The notes beneath the pieces are model-generated. The model ran no database searches. It saw only the letters and a program-made list of their open reading frames with translations, and was not told the origin of the DNA. Positions 1 through 8,238 of a stretch of DNA of 56,518 bases are shown piece by piece. The first letter of the stretch is position 1. Each line of letters opens with the position of its first letter. The DNA comes from Nitrospirota bacterium (lineage in GTDB: Bacteria; Nitrospirota; Thermodesulfovibrionia; Thermodesulfovibrionales; Dissulfurispiraceae), in the NCBI GenBank assembly GCA_021792185.1, contig JAJYVD010000013.1, positions 1-56,518 on the forward strand, read 5' to 3'. The position numbers and the translations under genes are program-made.

Positions 1-35
1 TTCTGCCTTACCATGATGATGTCCTCTCCTGCCAT
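1..35 (-). CDS. Partial transposase-like CDS, first 11 codons only
   Basis: On the minus strand an ATG at 35-33 opens a frame reading MAGEDIIMVRQ up to the window edge. A strong purine-rich ribosome-binding site (GGGGAGGA, about 41-48) lies just upstream. The N-terminus resembles the MAGE/MEG..IM starts of transposases with an N-terminal helix-turn-helix, but eleven residues cannot assign a family. The adjacent 24-bp-period repeats at 75-120 support an insertion-sequence origin. It is truncated by the window, not necessarily broken. Confidence 0.45.
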   Translation of the reverse strand, partial: MAGEDIIMVRQ

Positions 36-74
36 CCTGTCCTCCCCTTAAATCAGACAGTTTAGCAGTCTCTT

Positions 75-120
75 TATAGGACATTTCTATTTTGGCTATA
101 TAGGACATTATCATTTTGGC
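75..120. repeat. Two 22-bp direct repeats, 24-bp period
   Basis: TATAGGACAT begins both copies and TTTTGGC ends both (75-96 and 99-120); only a few central bases differ. Closely spaced direct repeats like this usually are transposase-binding sites at the end of an insertion sequence, which fits the transposase-like start at 35-33. Confidence 0.6.
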
Positions 121-214
121 GTTACATTAGGATGACCATAACTGTCATGTGGAAATATTGCTATATAATTGCTATACTTTTGTTAAAAATATACGGATAA
201 GGAAGGATTCTCTA

Positions 215-610
215 ATGGAAGATATTGCAGCAACGCTTAAAGATTACTTTAAATATAAAGAAGATATTCTCCTTGTTTTTATTTTCGGCTCCGCAGTCAA
301 TGACCGTTTAACAAGAGAGAGCGATATAGATATTGCTGTTTTATTTAAGTATATACCTGATTTTAAAGAAATTTTTCATTTAAAAGGCGACATCTCCGAA
401 TTGATAAAAAGAGAAACGGACGTGGTTGTATTGAATAATTCATCACCTGTTATCAGAATGCAGGTTCTTAGAAACGGCGTAGCGGTTGTTAATAAAGACA
501 GCGCCGCATACAATGATTTTTTTGTCAGGACAGTAAAGGAATACGATGATCTTAAGCGTGTGCGAAAGGAAACCGAAGAAAATATTTTAAGAGGTAAGAT
601 TTATGCCTGA
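215..610 (+). CDS. mntA: MntA-type nucleotidyltransferase antitoxin
   Basis: Minimal nucleotidyltransferase of the MNT family, about 131 residues from the ATG at 215. An AAGGAAGG ribosome-binding site ends 8 bases upstream, so I prefer this start to the one at 149. The signature GS-x10-DxD is complete (GSAVNDRLTRESDID). In known pairs, MntA AMPylates the HepT RNase on the tyrosine of its active site and so silences it. The stop overlaps the start of hepT by 8 bases, indicating translational coupling. The family and partnership are well supported; activity is inferred. Confidence 0.85.
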   Translation: MEDIAATLKDYFKYKEDILLVFIFGSAVNDRLTRESDIDIAVLFKYIPDFKEIFHLKGDISELIKRETDVVVLNNSSPVIRMQVLRNGVAVVNKDSAAYNDFFVRTVKEYDDLKRVRKETEENILRGKIYA

Positions 611-1019
611 TATGGATGTAATTCTCGCAAAGACAGGCAATATCCAGCGATGCCTGAGACGGATTAGAGAGGCGACCGATCTCAAGCCGGACAGCCTTGA
701 TGATATCAATAAACAGGATATTTTTGTGCTAAACCTTCAAAGGGCGGTAGAAGCCGCTATCGATATTGCCGCGCACATAGTCGCTTCCGAGGGCCTGGGG
801 CTGGCCTCTACGATAAAGGATAATTTCAAATTCTTAAGCGAGGTAGGCATAATCGATGAAGATCTTTTAAAAAAAATGCAGGCCATGGTCGGATTCAGAA
901 ATATAGCAGTGCATGATTATCAGGCAATAGATGCGGCAATTCTCAAATCGATATTGACAAACAATCTTAAAGATATTGAAGAGTTTTATGCAGTAATACT
1001 TAAGAGGTTTCCTGTTTAG
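603..1019 (+). CDS. hepT: HepT-like HEPN-domain RNase toxin (DUF86)
   Basis: 138-residue all-alpha HEPN protein. The HEPN RNase motif R-x4-6-H-x-Y is present as RNIAVHDY at about residues 98-105; the tyrosine is the residue modified by MntA in studied pairs. The gene overlaps the end of mntA and is preceded by an AGAGGT-like ribosome-binding site. Length and motif fit HepT closely. The pair sits between an insertion-sequence end (left) and the pilin promoter (right), a typical accessory setting. Confidence 0.85.
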   Translation: MPDMDVILAKTGNIQRCLRRIREATDLKPDSLDDINKQDIFVLNLQRAVEAAIDIAAHIVASEGLGLASTIKDNFKFLSEVGIIDEDLLKKMQAMVGFRNIAVHDYQAIDAAILKSILTNNLKDIEEFYAVILKRFPV

Positions 1020-1093
1020 GCGCAAAATGATGACAAAAAATGTCAGTAAATATTGACCACCCCATTTGTAAAAAGTCCGAAAAAGCGTCTTTT

Positions 1094-1173
1094 CGTCATT
1101 CCAGTAAAAACGGGAATCCAATCTTTTCAAATAGTTGCTTGCGCTCTGGATACCCGCCTTCGCGGGCATGACG
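1094..1173. repeat. Short palindromic dispersed repeat (CGTCATTCC...GGCATGACG type)
   Basis: The ends CGTCATTCC and GGCATGACG are imperfect inverted repeats. The interior carries the familiar segments GGAATCC, CTGGATACCCGCCTTCGCGG and a small CCCGC-CTTC-GCGGG hairpin. This looks like a widespread class of intergenic palindromic repeat found in many Proteobacteria and Nitrospirota. It ends 13 bp before the sigma-54-type site of the pilin gene. Confidence 0.7.
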
Positions 1174-1186
1174 ACTTTTTACGAGG

Positions 1187-1202
1187 TGGCATGGAACATG
1201 CT
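1187..1202 (+). promoter_or_regulatory. Sigma-54 (RpoN) promoter for the pilin gene
   Basis: TGGCATGGAACATGCT matches the RpoN consensus TGGCACG-N4-TTGCW: GG and GC are exactly 10 bases apart. Pilin genes are commonly transcribed by RpoN with the activator PilR. The predicted start site, about 12 bases downstream near 1213, gives a leader of roughly 100 nt before the ATG at 1312. Confidence 0.7.
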
Positions 1203-1215
1203 TGATAAAGTTGTG

Positions 1216-1244
1216 TTGCAATAGGGGATTTTACGGTATATAAT
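1216..1244 (+). promoter_or_regulatory. Possible sigma-70 promoter, second pilin promoter
   Basis: TTGCAA at 1216-1221 and a perfect TATAAT at 1239-1244 with a 17-bp spacer. The -35 is weak (TTG plus the final A). It lies immediately downstream of the sigma-54-type site and could give a basal transcript. Confidence 0.45.
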
Positions 1245-1267
1245 TATCATCGTATTCACTCTAACAT

Positions 1268-1284
1268 TGCCGTCCTTGACGGCA
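1268..1284 (+). promoter_or_regulatory. Hairpin in the pilin mRNA leader
   Basis: TGCCGTC-CTT-GACGGCA is a perfect 7-bp stem with a 3-nt loop, 14 bases before the AGGAGG of the pilin gene (1299-1304). There is no U-tract, so it is not a terminator. It may stabilise the abundant pilin transcript. Confidence 0.5.
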
Positions 1285-1311
1285 AGCAGTCTTTAAATAG
1301 GAGGTTTTAAA

Positions 1312-1674
1312 ATGTTGAAGGCAATCAACAGGATGAAAAGGGATGAGAAAGGCTTTACACTCGTCGAACTGCTCATCGTCGTCGCGATCATAGCAATACT
1401 CGCGGCTATAGCGATACCGCAGTTCGCGCAGTACAGGCAGAAGGCAGCGGCGTCGTCGGCTGCTGGCTCCTTTACAAATTATGTCAGCCAGCTTAATGCA
1501 GAGTATGCCGATACCGGAACTGTAGTAAGTAAGGCAGGCACTATTGGCACTACTGCGGTGACCTTTACTTTAGACCCAGCCACCGGGGCAGTTACTGCCT
1601 CTCCGGTGGTTTATGCGGTAAAGGGACTTACCGTTACCTGCGCATATGCTGGTGGCATAGTAACCTGCACCTAA
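1312..1674 (+). CDS. pilA: Type IV major pilin precursor (PilA-like)
   Basis: 120-residue prepilin. A short basic leader (MLKAINRMKRDEKG) is followed by the prepilin peptidase site G|FTLVE with the invariant Glu5 and a long hydrophobic N-terminal helix (about residues 15-40). The globular domain is small, with a Cys pair near the C-terminus (VTCAYAGGIVTC) that could form the D-loop disulfide. An AGGAGG ribosome-binding site (1299-1304) and the sigma-54-type promoter upstream fit a highly expressed major pilin. A strong terminator follows at 1692. The role as major subunit is inferred from promoter strength and position. Confidence 0.85.
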   Translation: MLKAINRMKRDEKGFTLVELLIVVAIIAILAAIAIPQFAQYRQKAAASSAAGSFTNYVSQLNAEYADTGTVVSKAGTIGTTAVTFTLDPATGAVTASPVVYAVKGLTVTCAYAGGIVTCT

Positions 1675-1691
1675 ACGGTATTATTGTTGAA

Positions 1692-1718
1692 GGGGAGAGG
1701 AGACTCTCCCCTTTTTTT
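1692..1718 (+). terminator. Rho-independent terminator after the first pilin
   Basis: GGGGAGAG (1692-1699), loop GAGA, CTCTCCCC (1704-1711), then seven T. This strong hairpin separates the first pilin from the downstream pilin and glycosyltransferase genes and would set a high pilin-to-downstream transcript ratio if partly read through. Confidence 0.9.
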
Positions 1719-1752
1719 GTAAGTCCCAACAGAAAACTTGGAAGATACTATT

Positions 1753-2103
1753 ATGGACAGATCAATAAAAGGCAAAGATGGTTTTACCCTTGTGGAGTTA
1801 CTTATAGTTATTGCAATTATCGCAATACTCGCTGCTGTGGCGCTGCCGCAATTCTCACAGTATAGACAGAAGTCTGCCGCAGCGAGCGCTGCAATGTCAT
1901 TGACAGGCTGCGCTCAGGATTTGAATGCCAGATATGCCGATGATGGATCTACTACGACTAAAACATGCGGTGTCGGGTCATCTACGGCAACGCTTACCTT
2001 AAATCCGTCTGACGGGACAATTACCGGCATCGACGGTTCGTATACCGTAAAGGGGCTTAGCGTTACATGTGCTCTCAGCAATAATCAGGTCGAGTGTACT
2101 TAA
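1753..2103 (+). CDS. Second type IV pilin-like protein
   Basis: 116 residues from the ATG at 1753, which has GGAAG 8 bases upstream; a TTG at 1738 in the same frame is less likely. The leader MDRSIKGKDG is followed by FTLVELLIVIAIIAILAA, nearly identical to the first pilin through the N-terminal helix. The C-terminal half is related but distinct and has four Cys (GCAQ, KTCG, VTCA, VECT). It is a tandem duplicate of the first pilin, lacks its own obvious strong promoter and may be a minor subunit. The next gene starts 10 bases after the stop. Confidence 0.8.
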   Translation: MDRSIKGKDGFTLVELLIVIAIIAILAAVALPQFSQYRQKSAAASAAMSLTGCAQDLNARYADDGSTTTKTCGVGSSTATLTLNPSDGTITGIDGSYTVKGLSVTCALSNNQVECT

Positions 2104-2113
2104 ATTGTCTGTG

Positions 2114-3046
2114 ATGAGAATAGCGGCTGTTATTCCTGCCTATAGAGTCGTAAATCAAATAAAAGATGTAATTTCATCCCTGCCGGATAACATAGGCCAT
2201 ATTATAGTCGTCGATGACAAGTGTCCTGATTTTTCGGGTAAGGAATCCCAAAAAATAAATGACGACAGAGTGGTTGTGCTGTATCATGATGAGAATAAAG
2301 GGGTCGGAGGGGCTGTAGTTACCGGTTATAAAAAGGCCGTAGAATTAGACTGCGATATAATTGTTAAAATAGACGGTGACGGACAAATGGATACTTCATA
2401 TATTGATCGCTTGATTGCTCCCTTAATTAATAATGAAGCTGACTACACAAAAGGCAACCGTTTTATGGATTTTTATGCTCTTAGAACCATGCCCAAGATC
2501 CGCCTCTTTGGTAACAGCATATTATCATTCTTGCTGAAAATAGCATCAGGATACTGGAATATTATCGATCCTACAAACGGCTATACCGCTATACATCGCA
2601 GGGCATTGGATAAGCTTAACTTGGATCGATTGTCGAGAGGGTATTTTTTTGAATCAGACATGTTGATTAACTTGGGCATTATTAATGCCGTAGTGAAAGA
2701 TATAGATATACCGGCTAAATACGGCGATGAAGATAGTTCGCTTAATATCGTTAAAATAGCGCTTCAATTTCCTCAAAAACTCATAAAAGGGTTTATCAAA
2801 CGCCTATTTTTAAAATACTTTATTTATGACTTTAACATGGCTTCGGTATATATTTTGGTCGGTCTTCCTATGTTTGTTTTTGGGATTTTTTTTGGAATTG
2901 TAGAATGGCTGGATTCAATTATCAACGGCACTGTCAAAACAGCAGGCACCATAATGCTGGTCGCCCTGCCCATTATAGTTTCGTTTCAGATGCTCTTACA
3001 GGCTATAAATATAGATATTAATTCCATCCCACGAAAAGATAGATAA
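2114..3046 (+). CDS. GT2 family glycosyltransferase, polyprenyl-phosphate (DPM1-like)
   Basis: 310 residues from the ATG at 2114; upstream in-frame starts overlap the pilin gene and precede the conserved MRIAAVIPAYR. The GT-A domain shows VVDD near residues 32-35 and the metal-binding DGDGQMD. Two hydrophobic segments lie at the C-terminus (LVGLPMFVFGIFFGIV and TIMLVALPIIVSF). The layout fits enzymes that transfer a sugar from a nucleotide donor to polyprenyl phosphate at the inner membrane. It is a paralog of the enzyme at 17588-18547. The likely partners are the GT-C-like proteins downstream, which would use the lipid-linked sugar (inference). Confidence 0.8.
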   Translation: MRIAAVIPAYRVVNQIKDVISSLPDNIGHIIVVDDKCPDFSGKESQKINDDRVVVLYHDENKGVGGAVVTGYKKAVELDCDIIVKIDGDGQMDTSYIDRLIAPLINNEADYTKGNRFMDFYALRTMPKIRLFGNSILSFLLKIASGYWNIIDPTNGYTAIHRRALDKLNLDRLSRGYFFESDMLINLGIINAVVKDIDIPAKYGDEDSSLNIVKIALQFPQKLIKGFIKRLFLKYFIYDFNMASVYILVGLPMFVFGIFFGIVEWLDSIINGTVKTAGTIMLVALPIIVSFQMLLQAINIDINSIPRKDR

Positions 3047-3050
3047 AAAA

Positions 3051-4499
3051 ATGGCAAAAATACTCTTATTATCTCCACCGTATATAGAACTCTACGGCAA
3101 TCTCAAGAAAGCAGCAGGGAGATATTTCCCTTTAGGCTTAGGTTATATTGCTTCATATCTTAGGACATACGGGCATCATAATGTTGAAATGTATGAGCCG
3201 GAAGCACAGGGCTTGTCCTACGACGACATTGCTGCAATAATAAAACGTTTTATGCCTGATATTATAGGTATTACATGTTCCACTCCAAATTTTTTGAGAG
3301 CCGTTGAACTGGCGAGAGTATGCAAAAGATATGCTGACTCCAAAGTTGTCATCGGCGGCGTTCATGTGTCCGCAGTGCCTGAATTTATTATGGAGGAATA
3401 TTCCGATTGTATAGATTGCATTGTTATAGGCGAGGGAGAAAAAACAATGCTGGAACTCGCAAACGCGTATCAGGACAATTCAAGCATAGAAAATATAAAT
3501 GGTATCGCATACAAGAACGACAATAAAGTCATTCGTAATGAGAATAGGCCGTATATAGAAGATTTGGATTCGATTCCATTCCCGGCGCGCGATCTTATTC
3601 CTCAGGATATTTTCGTTCCCAACATGCACAATGCAAGATACAGAAATTGCAGCACAATTCTTACGAGCAGGGGATGTCCTTTTAATTGCAGTTTCTGTGC
3701 CGCACGGATCGTGTCAGGCAAAAAATACAGGATGCATTCTGCGGAGTATGTTTTGGAAGAAATGCAGATGTTAAAAAGAGATTATAAAGCGCGGCAGCTT
3801 ATAATAACTGACGATACATTTACCTTAAACCATGCCCGCCTCGAAAAGATATGCAGGGGGATGATAGATAAAAAGCTCGACCTTGCGTGGTTTTGTTTTT
3901 CACAGGTAACAACGGTAGATAGGGATATATTATCCCTTATGAAAAAGGCAGGCTGTTACAGCATTGGTTTTGGAATAGAGTCTGCCGATGAGGCGATACT
4001 GCAAAAAATGGGCAAGCCTATCGCTCCGGAAAAGGCAAAGGAAACAGTTAGGATGGCAAACAGCCTCGGAATAAAGACACAGGCATTTTATATCCTTGGG
4101 TCTTATGGAGAGACAAAAGAACAAATGGATCGCACTATAAAATTCTCACAGGAAGTTAATGCTACGCTCGCTTTCTATAATATGCTGGTGCCATTTCCTG
4201 GTACTAAAGATTTTGATTATTTCTTTTCAACGATGCCTTTAAAAGATATAGAATGGGATAAATTTGTTGCTGTCGGCAAGGAATGCGTGCTTAAGAATTC
4301 CAATGTTTCTTCGGAACAAATCAAGCGGTTGATAGGCAAGGCTAATATGCTTTATTATATGCACCCTTTGCGGCTTTTAAATGTATTGCATCATATTAAA
4401 ACAGTCTATGAATTTTCTAATTATCTTCAGGGAGGGATTGCATTAATGCGTCAAATATCGAGTTGGCTTCAAAAGAAACACGTTAGGCAGGAGTCATAA
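3051..4499 (+). CDS. Cobalamin-binding-domain radical SAM protein
   Basis: 482 residues. An N-terminal B12-binding-like Rossmann domain (about 1-150, with GLGYIASYLR and GEGE) precedes a radical SAM barrel carrying CPFNCSFC (Cys209, 213, 216) for the [4Fe-4S] cluster. The C-terminus has the usual helical extension. The family performs methylations, ring contractions and other radical chemistry on lipids, glycans and cofactors; the substrate is unknown. It starts 4 bases after the glycosyltransferase and overlaps the next start as TAATG, so it belongs to the same operon. Confidence 0.75.
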   Translation: MAKILLLSPPYIELYGNLKKAAGRYFPLGLGYIASYLRTYGHHNVEMYEPEAQGLSYDDIAAIIKRFMPDIIGITCSTPNFLRAVELARVCKRYADSKVVIGGVHVSAVPEFIMEEYSDCIDCIVIGEGEKTMLELANAYQDNSSIENINGIAYKNDNKVIRNENRPYIEDLDSIPFPARDLIPQDIFVPNMHNARYRNCSTILTSRGCPFNCSFCAARIVSGKKYRMHSAEYVLEEMQMLKRDYKARQLIITDDTFTLNHARLEKICRGMIDKKLDLAWFCFSQVTTVDRDILSLMKKAGCYSIGFGIESADEAILQKMGKPIAPEKAKETVRMANSLGIKTQAFYILGSYGETKEQMDRTIKFSQEVNATLAFYNMLVPFPGTKDFDYFFSTMPLKDIEWDKFVAVGKECVLKNSNVSSEQIKRLIGKANMLYYMHPLRLLNVLHHIKTVYEFSNYLQGGIALMRQISSWLQKKHVRQES

Positions 4500-6517
4500 T
4501 GAAAGCCCTACCGCACAATTTGAATAGTCCGCTTATTCATGCTATTGTCGTCATGATTATAGGCATTGCTGTCTATTCTAATACCTTGTATAGTCCGTTT
4601 ATGTTTGATGATGAGGCAAACATTATTGAGAACCCTATAATTAAAGATTTTGTATATTTTAAGGATAACACAAAAGTTTATGGCAGTACTGCATTGAGTG
4701 GAATTAAAGATTTTTTTCGGAGTCGGTATGTAGGATATCTGAGTTTTGCGATAAATTACCGTTTGCACGGGCTTGATGTTTTGGGGTATCACGTTGTCAA
4801 TATAGCAATTCACATAATAAATGCTTTATTTGTTTATTGGCTTATAATGCTAAGTTCTAAAACGCCCTTTCTTAAGAGCAGCATATTTGATGTAAATAAT
4901 AATAGGAAACTCGGAGGTATCATCGCTCTATTTTCCTCTCTCTTGTTTGTTGCTCATCCCATACAGACACAGGCAGTTACCTATATTGTTCAGCGTTTTA
5001 CATCGCTGGCAACTTTGTTTTATCTATTCTCCTTGATTCTATACATACGATCAAGACTTGAGGAGTCTACTGCCAAACGTTACGGCTTTTATGTCGCATC
5101 GCTTATATCAGCCGTTTTAGCGATGAAGACAAAAGAAATTTCTTTTACACTGCCGGTTATAGTTGCGATTTATGAGTTCATGTTTTTTGAAGGTAAGCTT
5201 AAAAAAAGGCTGTTCTATCTAATTCCAATCATCCTTACAATGCTCATTATTCCATTAACTTTTATAACTAACAATTTTTCAGGATCTAAGAATATCGAGG
5301 AAGTATTTAAAATAGCGAATATTTCACAATGGGATTATCTTTTTACCCAATTTAGGGTAATAGTTACATATATAAGGCTTATGTTTCCCCCTGTAATACA
5401 GAATCTCGACTATGACTATCCTGTATATCATTCATTTTTTGAACTGCCGGTTTTTTTGTCTTTTGTTTTGCTTTTATCAATATTGGGACTTGGTATTTAT
5501 CTGTTTTACCGCTCTCGTCTCGCATCTCACGTTTTACGTCTCATCGCCTTTGGCATATTTTGGTTTTTCATAACACTATCTGTAGAATCGACCATAATAC
5601 CGAGACCTGATGTTATATTTGAGCAGCGTATGTATTTGCCGTCAATAGGTTTTCTTATGGCAGCGGTGACGGCATTGATGATGACAAGGATTCCCTTGCA
5701 AAGTAAGTTTGCTGTTTTGGGGAAAGCGGTTATGCCTACAGTAGCAGCAATTGTTTTTATTTTTGCCGGCGGCGCATACGCGAGGAATACCATCTGGCAG
5801 GATGAAATCAAATTATGGGAAAACGTTGTTCGTAAAAGTTATGGGAATGCCCGTCCTCACACTAATCTCGGGAAATCATATCTCATAAAGGGTAGGATTG
5901 AGGAGGCTATAAGAGAATTCAAAATAGCGCTGCAGATTAATCCTGATATGCAAGAGGCGCACCTGAACCTCGGATTGGCTTATATCAGGCAGGGATTTTT
6001 TGATAAAGCAATAGAAGAATTTTTATTAGTATTAAAACGCAACCCTTATTACCATAAGGCTCACATCAACATTGGCATAGCATATTTCGAACTTAATCGT
6101 TTTGATGACGCCGCAAGAAGTTTTAAAAATGCCACAAAAATAAATCCCGACCTTGCGAAAGGTTATTACAACCTTGGGTTAACATATGAAAAACAGGGCA
6201 ACACCGATTCCGCCATTAAGGAATATAAAATTGCCATGAAATTAGATCCTGACATGATAATTATGTATAATAATCTTGGTGTAAATTACTTTCAAGAAGG
6301 CAAACTCGATGATGCAATAAGAAGTTATCAAATTCTGATAGAATTAAGGCCTGATTTTGTCCAAGCACATTATAATCTTGGACTGGCATATAAAGGGCAG
6401 AAACGTTATGATGAAGCTATTCAGGAATTTGAAGCTGCGTTAAAACTAAAACCGGATGACGTGACTATGAAAAATATAGGAACTTATTTGAATGAACTGA
6501 AAAAATTATCGCCATGA
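4499..6517 (+). CDS. GT-C-like membrane protein with C-terminal TPR domain, copy 1
   Basis: 672 residues. About ten hydrophobic segments cover residues 10-440, followed by six 34-residue TPRs from about 450 to the end. Hallmarks of bacterial TMTC-like proteins: FDDE in the first extracytoplasmic loop (probable catalytic acids of a GT-C fold), RYVGYLSFAINYRLHGLD, VHPIQTQAVTYIVQR and EQRMYLPSIGF. Eukaryotic TMTC proteins O-mannosylate cadherins; the bacterial role is not settled. The gene is joined to its neighbours by TAATG and ATGA overlaps. It is the first of three paralogs in a row. A heptamer array lies within it at 5515-5549. Confidence 0.7.
   Translation: MKALPHNLNSPLIHAIVVMIIGIAVYSNTLYSPFMFDDEANIIENPIIKDFVYFKDNTKVYGSTALSGIKDFFRSRYVGYLSFAINYRLHGLDVLGYHVVNIAIHIINALFVYWLIMLSSKTPFLKSSIFDVNNNRKLGGIIALFSSLLFVAHPIQTQAVTYIVQRFTSLATLFYLFSLILYIRSRLEESTAKRYGFYVASLISAVLAMKTKEISFTLPVIVAIYEFMFFEGKLKKRLFYLIPIILTMLIIPLTFITNNFSGSKNIEEVFKIANISQWDYLFTQFRVIVTYIRLMFPPVIQNLDYDYPVYHSFFELPVFLSFVLLLSILGLGIYLFYRSRLASHVLRLIAFGIFWFFITLSVESTIIPRPDVIFEQRMYLPSIGFLMAAVTALMMTRIPLQSKFAVLGKAVMPTVAAIVFIFAGGAYARNTIWQDEIKLWENVVRKSYGNARPHTNLGKSYLIKGRIEEAIREFKIALQINPDMQEAHLNLGLAYIRQGFFDKAIEEFLLVLKRNPYYHKAHINIGIAYFELNRFDDAARSFKNATKINPDLAKGYYNLGLTYEKQGNTDSAIKEYKIAMKLDPDMIIMYNNLGVNYFQEGKLDDAIRSYQILIELRPDFVQAHYNLGLAYKGQKRYDEAIQEFEAALKLKPDDVTMKNIGTYLNELKKLSP
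5515..5549 (+). repeat. Degenerate heptamer array in GT-C/TPR copy 1
   Basis: TCGTCTC-GCATCTC-ACGTTTT-ACGTCTC-ATCGCCT, a 7-base periodicity in frame within the loop encoding SRLASHVLRL. The third paralog has a non-repetitive segment of similar length there, so insertion is less certain than at 7115-7142. Confidence 0.4.
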
Positions 6518-8238
6518 AAGATGACGCAAAATCTAATAAAACAAAAATTATATATCAATCGGCTGTACAAATTTTGATAATTATATTTATAGGTTTTTTT
6601 AGCTATAGCAATACACTCAACGCGCCATTCGAATTTGATGACGAAGTAAATATTGTCAACAATACAGTAATTAGAGATTTCAATTTTTTTAAGGAACCTG
6701 CACTGGTTAGAAGTAGCACTATTGCGAATAACGTTAAGTACTTTTTTCACACCCGTTATATAGCATATTTAAGTTTTGCGATAAATTACAGACTGCACGG
6801 ATTGGACGTATTTGGGTATCATGTCGTCAATATAGCAATTCATATTATAAATGCCATGCTTGTTTATTGGTTCATCATTCTCAGCTTTAAGACGCCTTTT
6901 TTTAGAGGCAGCATGTTTGCTCCGGATAGCGTATCGAGTGATAACAGGAACTATGCGGGCATGATCGCTTTCTTCTCATCGATTATCTTTGTTGCTCATC
7001 CTATTCAGACACAGGCTGTCACCTATATTGTCCAGCGTTTTACATCTATGGCGGCAATGTTTTATCTCTTTTCACTTGTTTTTTATATAGAATCGAGACT
7101 TATAACAATTAACGGTCAGCAGTCAGCGGTCAGCAGTCAGGGTAAGGAACAAAAAACAAAACATATAAAATTTAAAAAGTGGAGTTGTTATTGCGCTTCT
7201 ATAATTGCTGCTGCTTTAGCAATGAAAACAAAAGAAATTTCTTTTACGCTACCTCTTATTATTGTAGTTTATGAATTTTTGTTTTTTGATGGCAAAATAA
7301 AGAGAAGGCTTCTTTATCTGGTGCCTATCTTGCTTACTATTTCCATAATTCCGTTGAGTCTCCTAACAAGCAATCCTTTAGGGACTCAAAACATTGAGGA
7401 TGCATTCAAAATAGCAAGTCCTAAAAACAGCATTTCAGCATGGGATTATCTTATTACCCAATTTAGAGTGATAGTTACATATATAAGGCTTATGTTCCCT
7501 CCTGTAGTGCAGAATCTCGACTATGACTATCCGGTATATCGCTCTTTTTTTGATGTTAAAACAGTTCTGTCTTTTCTCCTTCTCGTATCGCTTTTTGGTT
7601 TTGCTATTTATTTACTGCGCCGGTCATCGATTATGGATAGTAAAGGTAATAGCATTTTGAGATTATCTGCCTTCGGTATTTTTTGGTTTTTCATAACATT
7701 GTCTGTGGAATCAAGCATTATTCCTATTCACGATGTGATTTTTGAACACCGGGTATATCTGCCATCTGTAGGTTTTCTTACTGCAATAGTTGCATTGATT
7801 ATATCGGCGAGGATTTTCTTGCTCGATAAATTTGTTGTCATTGGAAAGGCGCTTGTGCCGGTATTAATGGTAACTGTTCTTATCTTTTCAGGTGCGACAT
7901 ATGCGAGGAATACTATCTGGCAGGATGAGATCAAGTTATGGGAAGATGTGGTTAAAAAAAGCCCTAATAAGGCACGCGTGCATTATAATCTCGGCGTTGT
8001 TTATGAAAAGAAAGGCCGTATTTATGAAGCTATGGATAAATATCTAACTGTAATTAAATTAAGTCCGAATCATGCAGATGCTTATAACAACCTTGGAGCG
8101 GCATACGCTAAAATAGGCCGTCTTGACAAGGCGGTGGAAAATTTTTATTTTGCCGCAAAGTTAAAACCTGAAGATGACGATATTCAGAGAAATTTCAGTC
8201 GTGCCAGTGAAGAGTTGGTCGGCAGGAATAGGCAATGA
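6514..8238 (+). CDS. GT-C-like membrane protein with two TPRs, copy 2
   Basis: 574 residues, the shortest of the three paralogs because it has only two TPRs (about residues 500-565). It keeps FDDE, RYIAYLSFAINYRLHGLD, VHPIQTQAVTYIVQR and EHRVYLPSVGF. It carries an extra hydrophilic stretch of roughly 20 residues around 205-225 (QQSAVSSQGKEQKTK) that neither paralog has. This stretch is encoded by a four-unit heptamer array at 7115-7142. ATGA overlaps on both sides couple it to copies 1 and 3. Confidence 0.7.
   Translation: MKDDAKSNKTKIIYQSAVQILIIIFIGFFSYSNTLNAPFEFDDEVNIVNNTVIRDFNFFKEPALVRSSTIANNVKYFFHTRYIAYLSFAINYRLHGLDVFGYHVVNIAIHIINAMLVYWFIILSFKTPFFRGSMFAPDSVSSDNRNYAGMIAFFSSIIFVAHPIQTQAVTYIVQRFTSMAAMFYLFSLVFYIESRLITINGQQSAVSSQGKEQKTKHIKFKKWSCYCASIIAAALAMKTKEISFTLPLIIVVYEFLFFDGKIKRRLLYLVPILLTISIIPLSLLTSNPLGTQNIEDAFKIASPKNSISAWDYLITQFRVIVTYIRLMFPPVVQNLDYDYPVYRSFFDVKTVLSFLLLVSLFGFAIYLLRRSSIMDSKGNSILRLSAFGIFWFFITLSVESSIIPIHDVIFEHRVYLPSVGFLTAIVALIISARIFLLDKFVVIGKALVPVLMVTVLIFSGATYARNTIWQDEIKLWEDVVKKSPNKARVHYNLGVVYEKKGRIYEAMDKYLTVIKLSPNHADAYNNLGAAYAKIGRLDKAVENFYFAAKLKPEDDDIQRNFSRASEELVGRNRQ
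7115..7142 (+). repeat. Heptamer array, four units, in-frame insertion
   Basis: GTCAGCA-GTCAGCG-GTCAGCA-GTCAGGG. It encodes part of a linker absent from the two tandem paralogs, which is direct comparative evidence that the array is an insertion that kept the reading frame. Confidence 0.75.

Larger units (their letters stand above)
1..122 (-). mobile_element. Terminal part of an insertion sequence that continues left of the window
   Basis: The first 35 bases read on the minus strand as the start of a transposase-like frame. They are followed outward by two 22-bp direct repeats at 75-96 and 99-120, as seen in the subterminal regions of some insertion sequences (ISNCY/IS21/IS481-like; family not assignable from this fragment). 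The element would end close to 120-130, just before the mntA-hepT pair. The boundary is inferred; no target duplication can be checked because the other end is outside the window. Confidence 0.5.

Noticed and set aside
149-214. Upstream start for mntA
   Set aside because: The extra 22 residues lack family similarity, and the ATG at 215 has a far better ribosome-binding site.
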